Source: JAAEUB01 sp964550345
GTDB lineage: Bacteria; Pseudomonadota; Alphaproteobacteria; Rhodobacterales; Rhodobacteraceae
Direction of reading: 5' to 3'
Length of the DNA stretch: 64,000 bases
Assembly: GCA_964550345.1 (NCBI GenBank)
Contig: CAZJYZ010000009.1
Span: 16,804-80,803, forward strand
Shown here: positions 53,870 through 64,000 of the stretch, one piece after another
Numbering within the stretch: the stretch's first letter is position 1
How the letters are laid out: each line of letters opens with the position of its first letter
Made by a program: the position numbers and the translations under genes
The notes under the pieces: model-generated
Seen by the model: the letters and a program-made list of their open reading frames with translations, nothing else
Told to the model about the DNA's origin: nothing
The model's database searches: none

Positions 53870-54598
53870 TCATCCAATCTGCCAGGCGCGGCGGAAAAGG
53901 ACGATGCAGGCAAGTAGTGAGATTACCAATATTGAATTAGTGATCGCCTTTTGTGGTAACATTGGCCCTATCCAGCGTCCCAAAACTGACCCGGCGAATG
54001 CTGCCAGTGTGAAATGTATTAGCCACGGGGCCCCTACAATCGCCCCCCAATCCGTCAGGCTGTGCAGCGCAAAGGCTGTACCGTAGGCGATCAGCGCAAT
54101 CGGCTGCACCAGTTTGCGTGCTTCGCGCGCAGATCGCCCGATTGCCAGCAGGCCAAGCACCATCAAAGGCCCCGGTGTTGCCGCCCACACCGTCGCCAGA
54201 CCGGACAAAGCCGACACCCCTTTGAACCCCGCCGGGCTAATATGGGAATCCCTTGGTAAAAAAGTGGAAATAACCCCTATCAGCAACAAGGAGGCCGTCA
54301 GGGCCAGAACAACCGGTTCAGATAAAAACGGATAGACCAGCAAACCCGCTGCGATCCCTGCAAGGCACCCCAGAATAGCGTTCCTAATCAACGTCTTATC
54401 CGCCTGCCAGACGCGTCTTTGGACCGCTAAGGCGGAAACCAGAGTATTCAGCATCAGCAAAACCGGAACGGCGGTTGACGTGCCAAGCAGCACCATCATC
54501 ACAGGGGCCACCACAATGCTGAAACCGACGCCAACGCCGACCTGAATCAGAGCCCCTAAACCTATGGCAAGAAGCAAAATAATGAGGTCCGCGGGCAA
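53870..54598 (-). CDS. TauE/SafE family sulfite/anion exporter
   Basis: A 242-residue membrane protein with about eight hydrophobic segments and the TauE/SafE opening LIILLLAIGLGALIQVGVG, followed by a second half-repeat (ALSGLATVWAATPGPLMVLG). The family exports sulfite or sulfoacetate and related anions. The gene is directly upstream of the PLP-lyase with a coupled ATGA junction, which argues for removal of the lyase's sulfur product. Confidence 0.88.
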   Translation of the reverse strand: MPADLIILLLAIGLGALIQVGVGVGFSIVVAPVMMVLLGTSTAVPVLLMLNTLVSALAVQRRVWQADKTLIRNAILGCLAGIAAGLLVYPFLSEPVVLALTASLLLIGVISTFLPRDSHISPAGFKGVSALSGLATVWAATPGPLMVLGLLAIGRSAREARKLVQPIALIAYGTAFALHSLTDWGAIVGAPWLIHFTLAAFAGSVLGRWIGPMLPQKAITNSILVISLLACIVLFRRAWQIG

Positions 54599-54700
54599 TC
54601 TGAAATCCTATCTGAATGTTTCCCGGGGACCCTAACACCACCAGTATTGAAACCAATTCTATTTGCGACATCGTATGTTTTTTAGTCAATTATCCGGGCC

Positions 54701-56695
54701 TTAATTGCTGCCCTCTAACAATTGCTGCAAAGCGTTTGCCGCACCTTCTTGCAATTGCTCCTCCAGCGTCGGGGCTTGCGCGTCCTCGCCCGTCCCCCCT
54801 TCGGGTTGCGCGGCGTCCCCCTCGCTGTCTGGCTCTTCTGAGGTGCTTATACCCAATTGCTCTGAAATAACGTCAATGGCACGTTCTTCCAGCGCTTCAA
54901 TCTCGTCACTCAATTCCTGTTCAGCCAGAGCTTCCACATCAAGGCTGTAGGCAAGATTGTCCCAAGGGCCATGTATGCGCAGGGGCACCCGCACGCCGTC
55001 CTCTGTCCCTTCAGAGGTCAAAACACCCGGCACAATTGTATAATCAAGCACCTGCTGGCCCACCCCAACTGTGCCTGAGCCGGTCATTTCCCCAAATGCC
55101 GCGCGCATTTCCAGATCATCATTACTGACAATACCACCTTCCATGGCGAAGCTTGCCGTGATGCTGTCATAGACCGTGCGCTGCCCCTCGCCACGATAAG
55201 AAGTATCAAGGTTCAAGATCATTCCACCAATATCCAGCCCAAGGATTGCGCCCTGCCCGAACTCCACAGCACCGGAACCCGAAAGGGAATTCATCAGCGT
55301 ATGCATGTCATTGCCAACGGCCAGAAACTTGACCTGCCCGGTCCCGGTTCCTTCAAGCCGGTCAAATCCGGCAAATTCGGTTAAAAGCGGCTTCAAGCCC
55401 ACATTTGAGGCCATAATATCCCCTCCGGTGGAAAGCCCGCCACGCCCGTTGAGTACGTATTGCCCTGCAATTGACCCGCCATAAGCCGCGACTTCAGCAA
55501 GGTCGAACACCAGCCGCCCTGCAGTCAGGGTCGCGGTCAGTCTGGTTGTCCCCAGCGTTATGATCCCGGCATCAAGACTGGCCAGCGCCAACGATACCTC
55601 GGCATCGACAGCATGAAGGGCGCTGACATCAATTGGGGCGCGCGACCAACCAGCTGGTGAAGGTTCGCTTTCCCCTTCCATCAGACCTGAAAGATCAAGT
55701 GGCCCGCCTTGCAAATTGGCGCGGATCAGCGGCCTTTCCCCCGATGGATCTAGCTCAACCGAGCCAATAAGCTGGTTCTCGTCAAAGGTCAGCTGTAAGT
55801 CGTGAAGGGAAACGCCACCATCAGGTGCAAGCGTTATGGAACCAAGCGCTGCCAGCCGGTCGGGGCCCAACCCACGGGGCAGCGCAGGCGCCCCCTACCC
55901 TGCCAGAGCCAATAAGGGGGCAAGGTCTGTGGCGTCAAAGTTAACCGCCCCCGATACCGACAATGGCGTCAAACCCGTCTGCCCCTCAAAACCGGCGCTA
56001 CCGCCATCCCAGGCCAGCTTCAGCCTTACAGGGCCTTGTGCACCGTCCATTAACTGCGCAAGGTCACTGGCCATGGCTTCGACGCTCACTACTGCGCCGT
56101 TCATCTCAGCGCTTCCCTCAAGGCTTGCGGGTTGGGCAAGCGAGGGTAGACGAAATGTAAGGTTCATGTCCTGCACAGTCATTTCAGTACCCGCGGCGAG
56201 GTCGCGGTAAACAAGTGACCCATTCGAAATCTGTGCTTCGTCGATATTCAGTTTTCCAAGCCCGCCACCTTGTCTGGCTGGCCCTCCGGTCTGATCCGAG
56301 ACGTCCCCCGCCCCTGCCATTTCCCAGTTAACCGCCCCGTCTGTGTTCTTTATCAGCACGACCTCGGGCTTCACTAATTCGAAGCGCTTTACGTGAATTT
56401 TTCCCGAAAATAGCGGCCCCAGTGCCACGCCGACATTAAGCCGCTCTGCATGCAACAAAGGTGCCTCACCGGCCCAATCCGGGTTGCCAATCTCGATCCC
56501 TTCAGCACTCACGCCAAGCGAAGGGTAGATCGATGGGCTTATACCGCCAGAAATCACAAGGCTGCGGCCTGTAAACCGTTCAAACTGTTCGCCAACCAGT
56601 GCGCCGATCCTTTCTGCCGGGATCAAAAACAGACTCCCAACAAGGACAAGCACCAACAACACCAGAACCAAAACAATTCGTATGATCCACCGCAT
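54701..56695 (-). pseudogene. AsmA-family protein gene interrupted by one in-frame TAG
   Basis: The first part (56695 to 55895) encodes 266 residues: an N-terminal membrane anchor (MRWIIRIVLVLVLLVLVLVG) and AsmA signatures ALVGEQFERFTGRSL and GISPSIYPSLGVSAEGIEIG. It ends at TAG 55897-55895. The same frame continues without shift (GAPALPRGLGPDRLAALG) for another 389 codons to 54701, ending in AsmA C-terminal strands such as GSGTVGVGQQVLDYTIVPG. Together the length (about 664 codons) is normal for the family, which takes part in phospholipid transport and outer-membrane homeostasis. A nonsense mutation, a sequencing error or readthrough are the options; the intact remainder suggests a very recent event. 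Restart at a TTG (55870) is possible. Confidence 0.8.
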
Positions 56696-56760
56696 GATAA
56701 TCTCCTTGTTTAATCGCCCGCGCTTAATTCTGTGCGGATCTGACTTCTGCCTGTTTGGAG

Positions 56761-56779
56761 CATTTCAATTATTGGAATG
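56761..56779. promoter_or_regulatory. Imperfect inverted repeat upstream of the AsmA-like gene
   Basis: CATTTCAAT-T-ATTGGAATG has 8 of 9 complementary positions and sits 66 bp upstream of the AsmA-like start. It could be an operator, but with no regulator nearby this is weak evidence. Confidence 0.25.
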
Positions 56780-56890
56780 TTATTTGAAACGCTGCCAAAA
56801 CACTAGCCACTGCAATCTGAGGCGAACCATCCCCTTCTCTTTTTAGTGGGCAATCGGGCGCAAAGTTTTTAGGGCTTCAGACAAAAGAAA

Positions 56891-56919
56891 CCCCGGCCCA
56901 TCAATTCGATGGGCCGGGG
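56891..56919 (-). terminator. Rho-independent terminator of TRAP operon copy 1
   Basis: Perfect 12-bp stem CCCCGGCCCATC / GATGGGCCGGGG with a 5-nt loop, 35 nt after the dctM stop. On the minus strand it is followed by TTTCTTTTGT, the expected T-rich tract. Confidence 0.85.
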
Positions 56920-56954
56920 TAACATTAGCTTAAAGCCGGGAATTCTCAGCTTAT

Positions 56955-58403
56955 TTAGTTTTTATAAGCGACCGCCGGCAGCCAGGTTGTAAGTTCTGGC
57001 CAGAAGAACACGATCAGAAGCCCGATCAGCTGCAATATCACAAACGGGATGATACCCCGGTAAATGTGGCCAAGGCTGATACCCGGAGGACAGACGCCTT
57101 TGAGATAGAAGAGCGCAAAACCCACCGGGGGCGTCAGGAACGACGTTTGCAGCGTTACCGCCACCAGGATCGCGAACCAGACAACCGACGGATTATCGAC
57201 CACTCCGAAGCCTTCAACCGGAATATTCAGGCTTAGAATTACTGGCAGCATCAGCGGCATGATGATCAGAGTAATCTCGATCCAATCCAGCAGGAAACCC
57301 AGAAGGAAGATGATGAACAGGATGAAAGCAACCACCATGTAAGGATTATCGAAACTGCCCAAAACAAGGTTTTCAATAATTTCATCTCCACCGAACCGAC
57401 GCAGGATATAAGAAAAGAAGTTGGCGGCGATAAAAATCCCGACAATGTACCCCGAGGTGTTCAGGGTTTGACGCATGACGTCCTTGAACACCTTGCCGTT
57501 TAGGTTGCGTGAGAACAATGCCAGCAATGTGGCCCCTAAAGCGCCAAGACCCGAAGCTTCAGTTGGCGTTGCCAGACCAAAGAAGATTGAACCAAGAACC
57601 AGGACAATCAGGCCAAACGGAGGCACAACCGACAGAGCCACTTCACCGACTATCTTAAGATTTATCGCTTCACGATCTTCCGGAACCGGCATGGATTTTG
57701 GTGAAATCAAGCCATAAATGATGATGAAGGCGATATACAGAACACCCAATAGAAGGCCGGGAAACAAGGCGCCCATGAACAGATCGCCCAGCGATATTGC
57801 CAGCTGATCCGACATAATCACCAGCATGATCGAGGGCGGTATGAGGATGCCCAATGTACCACTTGCGGCAATTGTGCCGGTGGCTATGGGCTTGGCGTAA
57901 TTCTGTCCCATCATGGCGGGGATACCCATCACGCCCAACAGCACGACAGAGGCGCCAATCACCCCGGTCGAGGCCGCAAGGATAATACCGATCAGCATCA
58001 CCGTAAGGGCAAGACCGCCCTTGAGCGCGCCAAACAACACCTGCATCGAGCGCATCATCTTTTGCGCCACGCCGGATTGATCCAGCATCAGCCCCATATA
58101 GATGAACATTGGCAGTGCCACGAGCACCGGATTTTTGATGATCCCGCCGAAAAAGCGCCCGGCATTGGTGTGAAGTTTGATGTAGGAGACACCAGTTCGG
58201 TGAAACTCGATATATTCGTTGATCAGCTTTTTATTTGGATCAAGCACCAGCATCGCGAACATGGCAAAGATCAGGCTGACGCCAACAAGTGCATAAACAA
58301 CCGGAATGCCGCGAAACAGCATAATGACGAAAGTTGCGAACATGGCCAGGACTAGCCACTGGTTCATGTCCATCAACACGCCCATAGCAGAAAGGATTTG
58401 CAT
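56955..58403 (-). CDS. dctM: TRAP transporter large permease DctM (copy 1)
   Basis: 482 residues with about twelve to fourteen hydrophobic segments, somewhat longer than typical DctM. Family motifs are GIPVVYALVGVSLIFAM near residue 28, GIPAMMGQNYAKPIATGTIA, and GTLGILIPPSIMLVIMSDQL. The length and context match the group annotated as mannitol/chloroaromatic-type TRAP (FcbT3-like). It carries the substrate with sodium. It is 4 nt after dctQ. It is identical in sequence to the copy at 60536. Confidence 0.93.
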   Translation of the reverse strand: MQILSAMGVLMDMNQWLVLAMFATFVIMLFRGIPVVYALVGVSLIFAMFAMLVLDPNKKLINEYIEFHRTGVSYIKLHTNAGRFFGGIIKNPVLVALPMFIYMGLMLDQSGVAQKMMRSMQVLFGALKGGLALTVMLIGIILAASTGVIGASVVLLGVMGIPAMMGQNYAKPIATGTIAASGTLGILIPPSIMLVIMSDQLAISLGDLFMGALFPGLLLGVLYIAFIIIYGLISPKSMPVPEDREAINLKIVGEVALSVVPPFGLIVLVLGSIFFGLATPTEASGLGALGATLLALFSRNLNGKVFKDVMRQTLNTSGYIVGIFIAANFFSYILRRFGGDEIIENLVLGSFDNPYMVVAFILFIIFLLGFLLDWIEITLIIMPLMLPVILSLNIPVEGFGVVDNPSVVWFAILVAVTLQTSFLTPPVGFALFYLKGVCPPGISLGHIYRGIIPFVILQLIGLLIVFFWPELTTWLPAVAYKN

Positions 58404-58407
58404 GTGA

Positions 58408-59190
58408 TCAGGCCTCGGAACTGGAGCGTCGGCTGATCATAAAGCTGACCCCCGCGATGATGAGAATTAGGCCCAGACCATACCAGACCGTGTAGTCGAA
58501 AACCGGCTCGCGCGATACCTTGCGCGTGCTCAGCTCGGGGTTGGAAAGATGCACGATCCACCACAATGCGTAATATGTCGCCCTCTCAGCCAGAAACCAG
58601 AAGCCAGGCAGCCCGGCGATGATGATCCGCCAGACAGTTGGCTTGCCTAACTTTGCCAAGTTGCGAGTAAGCGTCGCGACTGCCGAGATGATCGCGGCTA
58701 CAAAAAGGAGTGGCATCATGGTTTTCAAAAGAAAGAGACCATGTAGCCCGTTGGGGCTGTCAGAACCTTCCCGTGCCTGAATAGACGAAAACGCATAGTG
58801 CATCAGGACGTCCGTCATGATTACCAGGAAAGGAAGCAACAACCAGCCAAGCCCAAAGACCTCAATCCGCGCCTGTTTGCGTAGGCTGTAATGGGCGTGG
58901 AAGATATCCACCCGTACATGGCTGTTCGTGGTAATCGCATAGCCGAATGCGGCGATCATCGCGATGCCATACATCCACCACTGCAAGTCATCGAGCCAGG
59001 CCTGATTGTGTCCCATTTTGCGGATCACGACCTGTGTGACAATTGCCACCATCAGGAGTGGAAACAACCAAGCCAGGACATTGCCAATATTGATGACCAG
59101 GCGATCACCCCAGAGATGCTCTTTGCGATTCATCTCGCCGGGATCGGAGATCTTGATCACCTCTTCGACGTCAATGTCGGTGCCGGACAT
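58408..59190 (-). CDS. dctQ: TRAP transporter small permease DctQ (copy 1)
   Basis: 260 residues, larger than the usual 160-200 of DctQ, with four core hydrophobic segments plus extra ones (FLVIMTDVLMHYAFSSI, LFLLKTMMPLLFVAAIISAV). TNSHVRVDIFHAHYS is the conserved DctQ segment. The enlarged size is typical of FcbT2-like subunits. It lies between dctP and dctM and is identical to the copy at 61989. Confidence 0.9.
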   Translation of the reverse strand: MSGTDIDVEEVIKISDPGEMNRKEHLWGDRLVINIGNVLAWLFPLLMVAIVTQVVIRKMGHNQAWLDDLQWWMYGIAMIAAFGYAITTNSHVRVDIFHAHYSLRKQARIEVFGLGWLLLPFLVIMTDVLMHYAFSSIQAREGSDSPNGLHGLFLLKTMMPLLFVAAIISAVATLTRNLAKLGKPTVWRIIIAGLPGFWFLAERATYYALWWIVHLSNPELSTRKVSREPVFDYTVWYGLGLILIIAGVSFMISRRSSSEA

Positions 59191-59266
59191 TATTTCTACT
59201 CCCCTGTTTTAAATGAGGCGGCCACCCGAAGGCAGCCGCCAGCAAATCGCTTCACGTGACTGGTTA

Positions 59267-60304
<1,038 letters not shown>

Positions 60305-60372
60305 TTCGTTCCTCCCATGAAACGTAAGTTTTGGCTCGCAAGCCGTTTGAGGGCGAGTCACCCTCCCTGAAC

Positions 60373-60391
60373 TGGTAAAACAAACTTACCA
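60373..60391. promoter_or_regulatory. GntR-like operator upstream of TRAP operon copy 1
   Basis: TGGTAA-AACAAAC-TTACCA, a 6-bp inverted repeat with a 7-nt spacer, about 70 bp upstream of dctP. The TGGTnnnACCA-like arms resemble FCD-GntR sites that often control TRAP operons. The arms are conserved in the second copy. No GntR gene is in the window. Confidence 0.55.
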
Positions 60392-60471
60392 ATATTTGTG
60401 ACCAGACTTCAACCCTTCTCTTTTTAGTGGGCAATCGGGCGCAAAGTTTTTAGGGCTTCAGACAAAAGAAA

Positions 60472-60500
60472 CCCCGGCCCATCAATTCGATGGGCCGGGG
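60472..60500 (-). terminator. Rho-independent terminator of TRAP operon copy 2
   Basis: The same 12-bp GC-rich stem with a 5-nt loop and T-rich tract as in copy 1, located 35 nt after the second dctM stop and before the promoter region of copy 1. Each copy is therefore an independent transcription unit. Confidence 0.85.
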
Positions 60501-60535
60501 TAACATTAGCTTAAAGCCGGGAATTCTCAGCTTAT

Positions 60536-61984
60536 TTAGTTTTTATAAGCGACCGCCGGCAGCCAGGTTGTAAGTTCTGGCCAGAAGAACACGATCAGAA
60601 GCCCGATCAGCTGCAATATCACAAACGGGATGATACCCCGGTAAATGTGGCCAAGGCTGATACCCGGAGGACAGACGCCTTTGAGATAGAAGAGCGCAAA
60701 ACCCACCGGGGGCGTCAGGAACGACGTTTGCAGCGTTACCGCCACCAGGATCGCGAACCAGACAACCGACGGATTATCGACCACTCCGAAGCCTTCAACC
60801 GGAATATTCAGGCTTAGAATTACTGGCAGCATCAGCGGCATGATGATCAGAGTAATCTCGATCCAATCCAGCAGGAAACCCAGAAGGAAGATGATGAACA
60901 GGATGAAAGCAACCACCATGTAAGGATTATCGAAACTGCCCAAAACAAGGTTTTCAATAATTTCATCTCCACCGAACCGACGCAGGATATAAGAAAAGAA
61001 GTTGGCGGCGATAAAAATCCCGACAATGTACCCCGAGGTGTTCAGGGTTTGACGCATGACGTCCTTGAACACCTTGCCGTTTAGGTTGCGTGAGAACAAT
61101 GCCAGCAATGTGGCCCCTAAAGCGCCAAGACCCGAAGCTTCAGTTGGCGTTGCCAGACCAAAGAAGATTGAACCAAGAACCAGGACAATCAGGCCAAACG
61201 GAGGCACAACCGACAGAGCCACTTCACCGACTATCTTAAGATTTATCGCTTCACGATCTTCCGGAACCGGCATGGATTTTGGTGAAATCAAGCCATAAAT
61301 GATGATGAAGGCGATATACAGAACACCCAATAGAAGGCCGGGAAACAAGGCGCCCATGAACAGATCGCCCAGCGATATTGCCAGCTGATCCGACATAATC
61401 ACCAGCATGATCGAGGGCGGTATGAGGATGCCCAATGTACCACTTGCGGCAATTGTGCCGGTGGCTATGGGCTTGGCGTAATTCTGTCCCATCATGGCGG
61501 GGATACCCATCACGCCCAACAGCACGACAGAGGCGCCAATCACCCCGGTCGAGGCCGCAAGGATAATACCGATCAGCATCACCGTAAGGGCAAGACCGCC
61601 CTTGAGCGCGCCAAACAACACCTGCATCGAGCGCATCATCTTTTGCGCCACGCCGGATTGATCCAGCATCAGCCCCATATAGATGAACATTGGCAGTGCC
61701 ACGAGCACCGGATTTTTGATGATCCCGCCGAAAAAGCGCCCGGCATTGGTGTGAAGTTTGATGTAGGAGACACCAGTTCGGTGAAACTCGATATATTCGT
61801 TGATCAGCTTTTTATTTGGATCAAGCACCAGCATCGCGAACATGGCAAAGATCAGGCTGACGCCAACAAGTGCATAAACAACCGGAATGCCGCGAAACAG
61901 CATAATGACGAAAGTTGCGAACATGGCCAGGACTAGCCACTGGTTCATGTCCATCAACACGCCCATAGCAGAAAGGATTTGCAT
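60536..61984 (-). CDS. dctM: TRAP transporter large permease DctM (copy 2)
   Basis: A 482-residue protein identical to that of copy 1, including GTLGILIPPSIMLVIMSDQL and the C-terminal LTTWLPAVAYKN. Short frames on the opposite strand are also identical, showing that the nucleotide sequence itself hardly differs. The retained open frame means both copies are probably functional. Confidence 0.93.
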   Translation of the reverse strand: MQILSAMGVLMDMNQWLVLAMFATFVIMLFRGIPVVYALVGVSLIFAMFAMLVLDPNKKLINEYIEFHRTGVSYIKLHTNAGRFFGGIIKNPVLVALPMFIYMGLMLDQSGVAQKMMRSMQVLFGALKGGLALTVMLIGIILAASTGVIGASVVLLGVMGIPAMMGQNYAKPIATGTIAASGTLGILIPPSIMLVIMSDQLAISLGDLFMGALFPGLLLGVLYIAFIIIYGLISPKSMPVPEDREAINLKIVGEVALSVVPPFGLIVLVLGSIFFGLATPTEASGLGALGATLLALFSRNLNGKVFKDVMRQTLNTSGYIVGIFIAANFFSYILRRFGGDEIIENLVLGSFDNPYMVVAFILFIIFLLGFLLDWIEITLIIMPLMLPVILSLNIPVEGFGVVDNPSVVWFAILVAVTLQTSFLTPPVGFALFYLKGVCPPGISLGHIYRGIIPFVILQLIGLLIVFFWPELTTWLPAVAYKN

Positions 61985-61988
61985 GTGA

Positions 61989-62771
61989 TCAGGCCTCGGA
62001 ACTGGAGCGTCGGCTGATCATAAAGCTGACCCCCGCGATGATGAGAATTAGGCCCAGACCATACCAGACCGTGTAGTCGAAAACCGGCTCGCGCGATACC
62101 TTGCGCGTGCTCAGCTCGGGGTTGGAAAGATGCACGATCCACCACAATGCGTAATATGTCGCCCTCTCAGCCAGAAACCAGAAGCCAGGCAGCCCGGCGA
62201 TGATGATCCGCCAGACAGTTGGCTTGCCTAACTTTGCCAAGTTGCGAGTAAGCGTCGCGACTGCCGAGATGATCGCGGCTACAAAAAGGAGTGGCATCAT
62301 GGTTTTCAAAAGAAAGAGACCATGTAGCCCGTTGGGGCTGTCAGAACCTTCCCGTGCCTGAATAGACGAAAACGCATAGTGCATCAGGACGTCCGTCATG
62401 ATTACCAGGAAAGGAAGCAACAACCAGCCAAGCCCAAAGACCTCAATCCGCGCCTGTTTGCGTAGGCTGTAATGGGCGTGGAAGATATCCACCCGTACAT
62501 GGCTGTTCGTGGTAATCGCATAGCCGAATGCGGCGATCATCGCGATGCCATACATCCACCACTGCAAGTCATCGAGCCAGGCCTGATTGTGTCCCATTTT
62601 GCGGATCACGACCTGTGTGACAATTGCCACCATCAGGAGTGGAAACAACCAAGCCAGGACATTGCCAATATTGATGACCAGGCGATCACCCCAGAGATGC
62701 TCTTTGCGATTCATCTCGCCGGGATCGGAGATCTTGATCACCTCTTCGACGTCAATGTCGGTGCCGGACAT
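61989..62771 (-). CDS. dctQ: TRAP transporter small permease DctQ (copy 2)
   Basis: 260 residues identical to copy 1; same 4-nt spacing to dctM and same 76-nt gap after dctP. The start is ATG 62771 (MSGTDIDVEEVIKISD). Confidence 0.9.
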   Translation of the reverse strand: MSGTDIDVEEVIKISDPGEMNRKEHLWGDRLVINIGNVLAWLFPLLMVAIVTQVVIRKMGHNQAWLDDLQWWMYGIAMIAAFGYAITTNSHVRVDIFHAHYSLRKQARIEVFGLGWLLLPFLVIMTDVLMHYAFSSIQAREGSDSPNGLHGLFLLKTMMPLLFVAAIISAVATLTRNLAKLGKPTVWRIIIAGLPGFWFLAERATYYALWWIVHLSNPELSTRKVSREPVFDYTVWYGLGLILIIAGVSFMISRRSSSEA

Positions 62772-62847
62772 TATTTCTACTCCCCTGTTTTAAATGAGGC
62801 GGCCACCCGAAGGCAGCCGCCAGCAAATCGCTTCACGTGACTGGTTA

Positions 62848-63885
<1,038 letters not shown>

Positions 63886-63954
63886 TTCGTTCCTCCCATG
63901 AAACGTAAGTTTTGGCCCGCAAGCCGTTTGAGGGCGAGTCACCCCTCCCTGAAC

Positions 63955-63973
63955 TGGTAAAACAATCTTACCA
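63955..63973. promoter_or_regulatory. GntR-like operator upstream of TRAP operon copy 2
   Basis: TGGTAA-AACAATC-TTACCA: arms identical to the site at 60373-60391 but with one changed base in the spacer. Conservation of arms amid local divergence supports function. Confidence 0.55.
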
Positions 63974-64000
63974 ATATTGTCAATCCCGGAGTAAATTTGG

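Noticed and set aside
55860..55900. Frameshift between the two AsmA-like halves
   Set aside because: The stop at 55897 and the downstream frame are in the same phase (27 nt apart), so it is a single nonsense codon, not an indel.

Overview
The window looks like chromosomal DNA of a heterotrophic marine-type alphaproteobacterium, most likely Rhodobacteraceae (Roseobacter group). This is inferred from gene content: a dimethylglycine-dehydrogenase-like flavoprotein, Liv ABC, TTT and TRAP transporters, a cysteate/D-cysteine lyase with a TauE/SafE exporter, and moderately GC-rich codon use. No rRNA, tRNA, CRISPR array, insertion sequence or phage gene was seen. Genes are packed into long operons with many ATGA, TGATG or 1-nt junctions.

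Layout. 1-9.1 kb: the end of a dimethylglycine/sarcosine dehydrogenase-like gene, a choline-kinase-like phosphotransferase that appears to start at ATT, then (minus strand) a Liv-type ABC importer with a thioesterase and a class III transaminase. 9.6-13.3 kb: two phosphate transporters (Pit and Na/Pi types) and a small charged protein. 13.3-17.9 kb: a tripartite tricarboxylate transporter (TctCBA) with an AtuA/DUF4387 pair. 18.1-31.6 kb: a twelve-gene minus-strand cluster around a cytoplasmic bis-MGD molybdo/tungsto-oxidoreductase and a four-cluster ferredoxin subunit. Its other members are a long TorD-like chaperone, a parvulin, an FAD/NAD oxidoreductase, an unusual Mrp/Nbp35 ATPase, a molybdate transporter homologue, MoeA, a YCF48 propeller, a metallo-hydrolase and two orphan small proteins. 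It has no membrane anchor and no Tat signal, and I cannot assign its substrate.

31.8-49.9 kb: a catabolic island for an unidentified sugar-like compound. A Gfo/Idh/MocA dehydrogenase, CoA transferase, enoyl-CoA hydratase and aldehyde dehydrogenase form an operon with two perfect LacI-type operators. A sugar ABC importer follows, then two GMC oxidoreductases, an SDR, a DUF993 aldolase-like protein, a second LacI regulator, glycerate 2-kinase and a Dabb protein. 50.4-56.7 kb: single genes and pairs (rfbC, DUF4386, LysR, a cysteate or D-cysteine lyase with a TauE/SafE exporter) and an AsmA-like gene interrupted by one in-frame TAG. 56.8-64 kb: a complete TRAP transporter operon (dctP-dctQ-dctM) present twice in direct tandem, about 3.58 kb per unit. 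The proteins are identical and the visible differences cluster at the promoter end.

The strongest leads are the molybdoenzyme cluster, the TRAP duplication, the AsmA nonsense codon, the ATT start and the LacI operator pair. All assignments rest on motifs and context read by eye; no database search was run.
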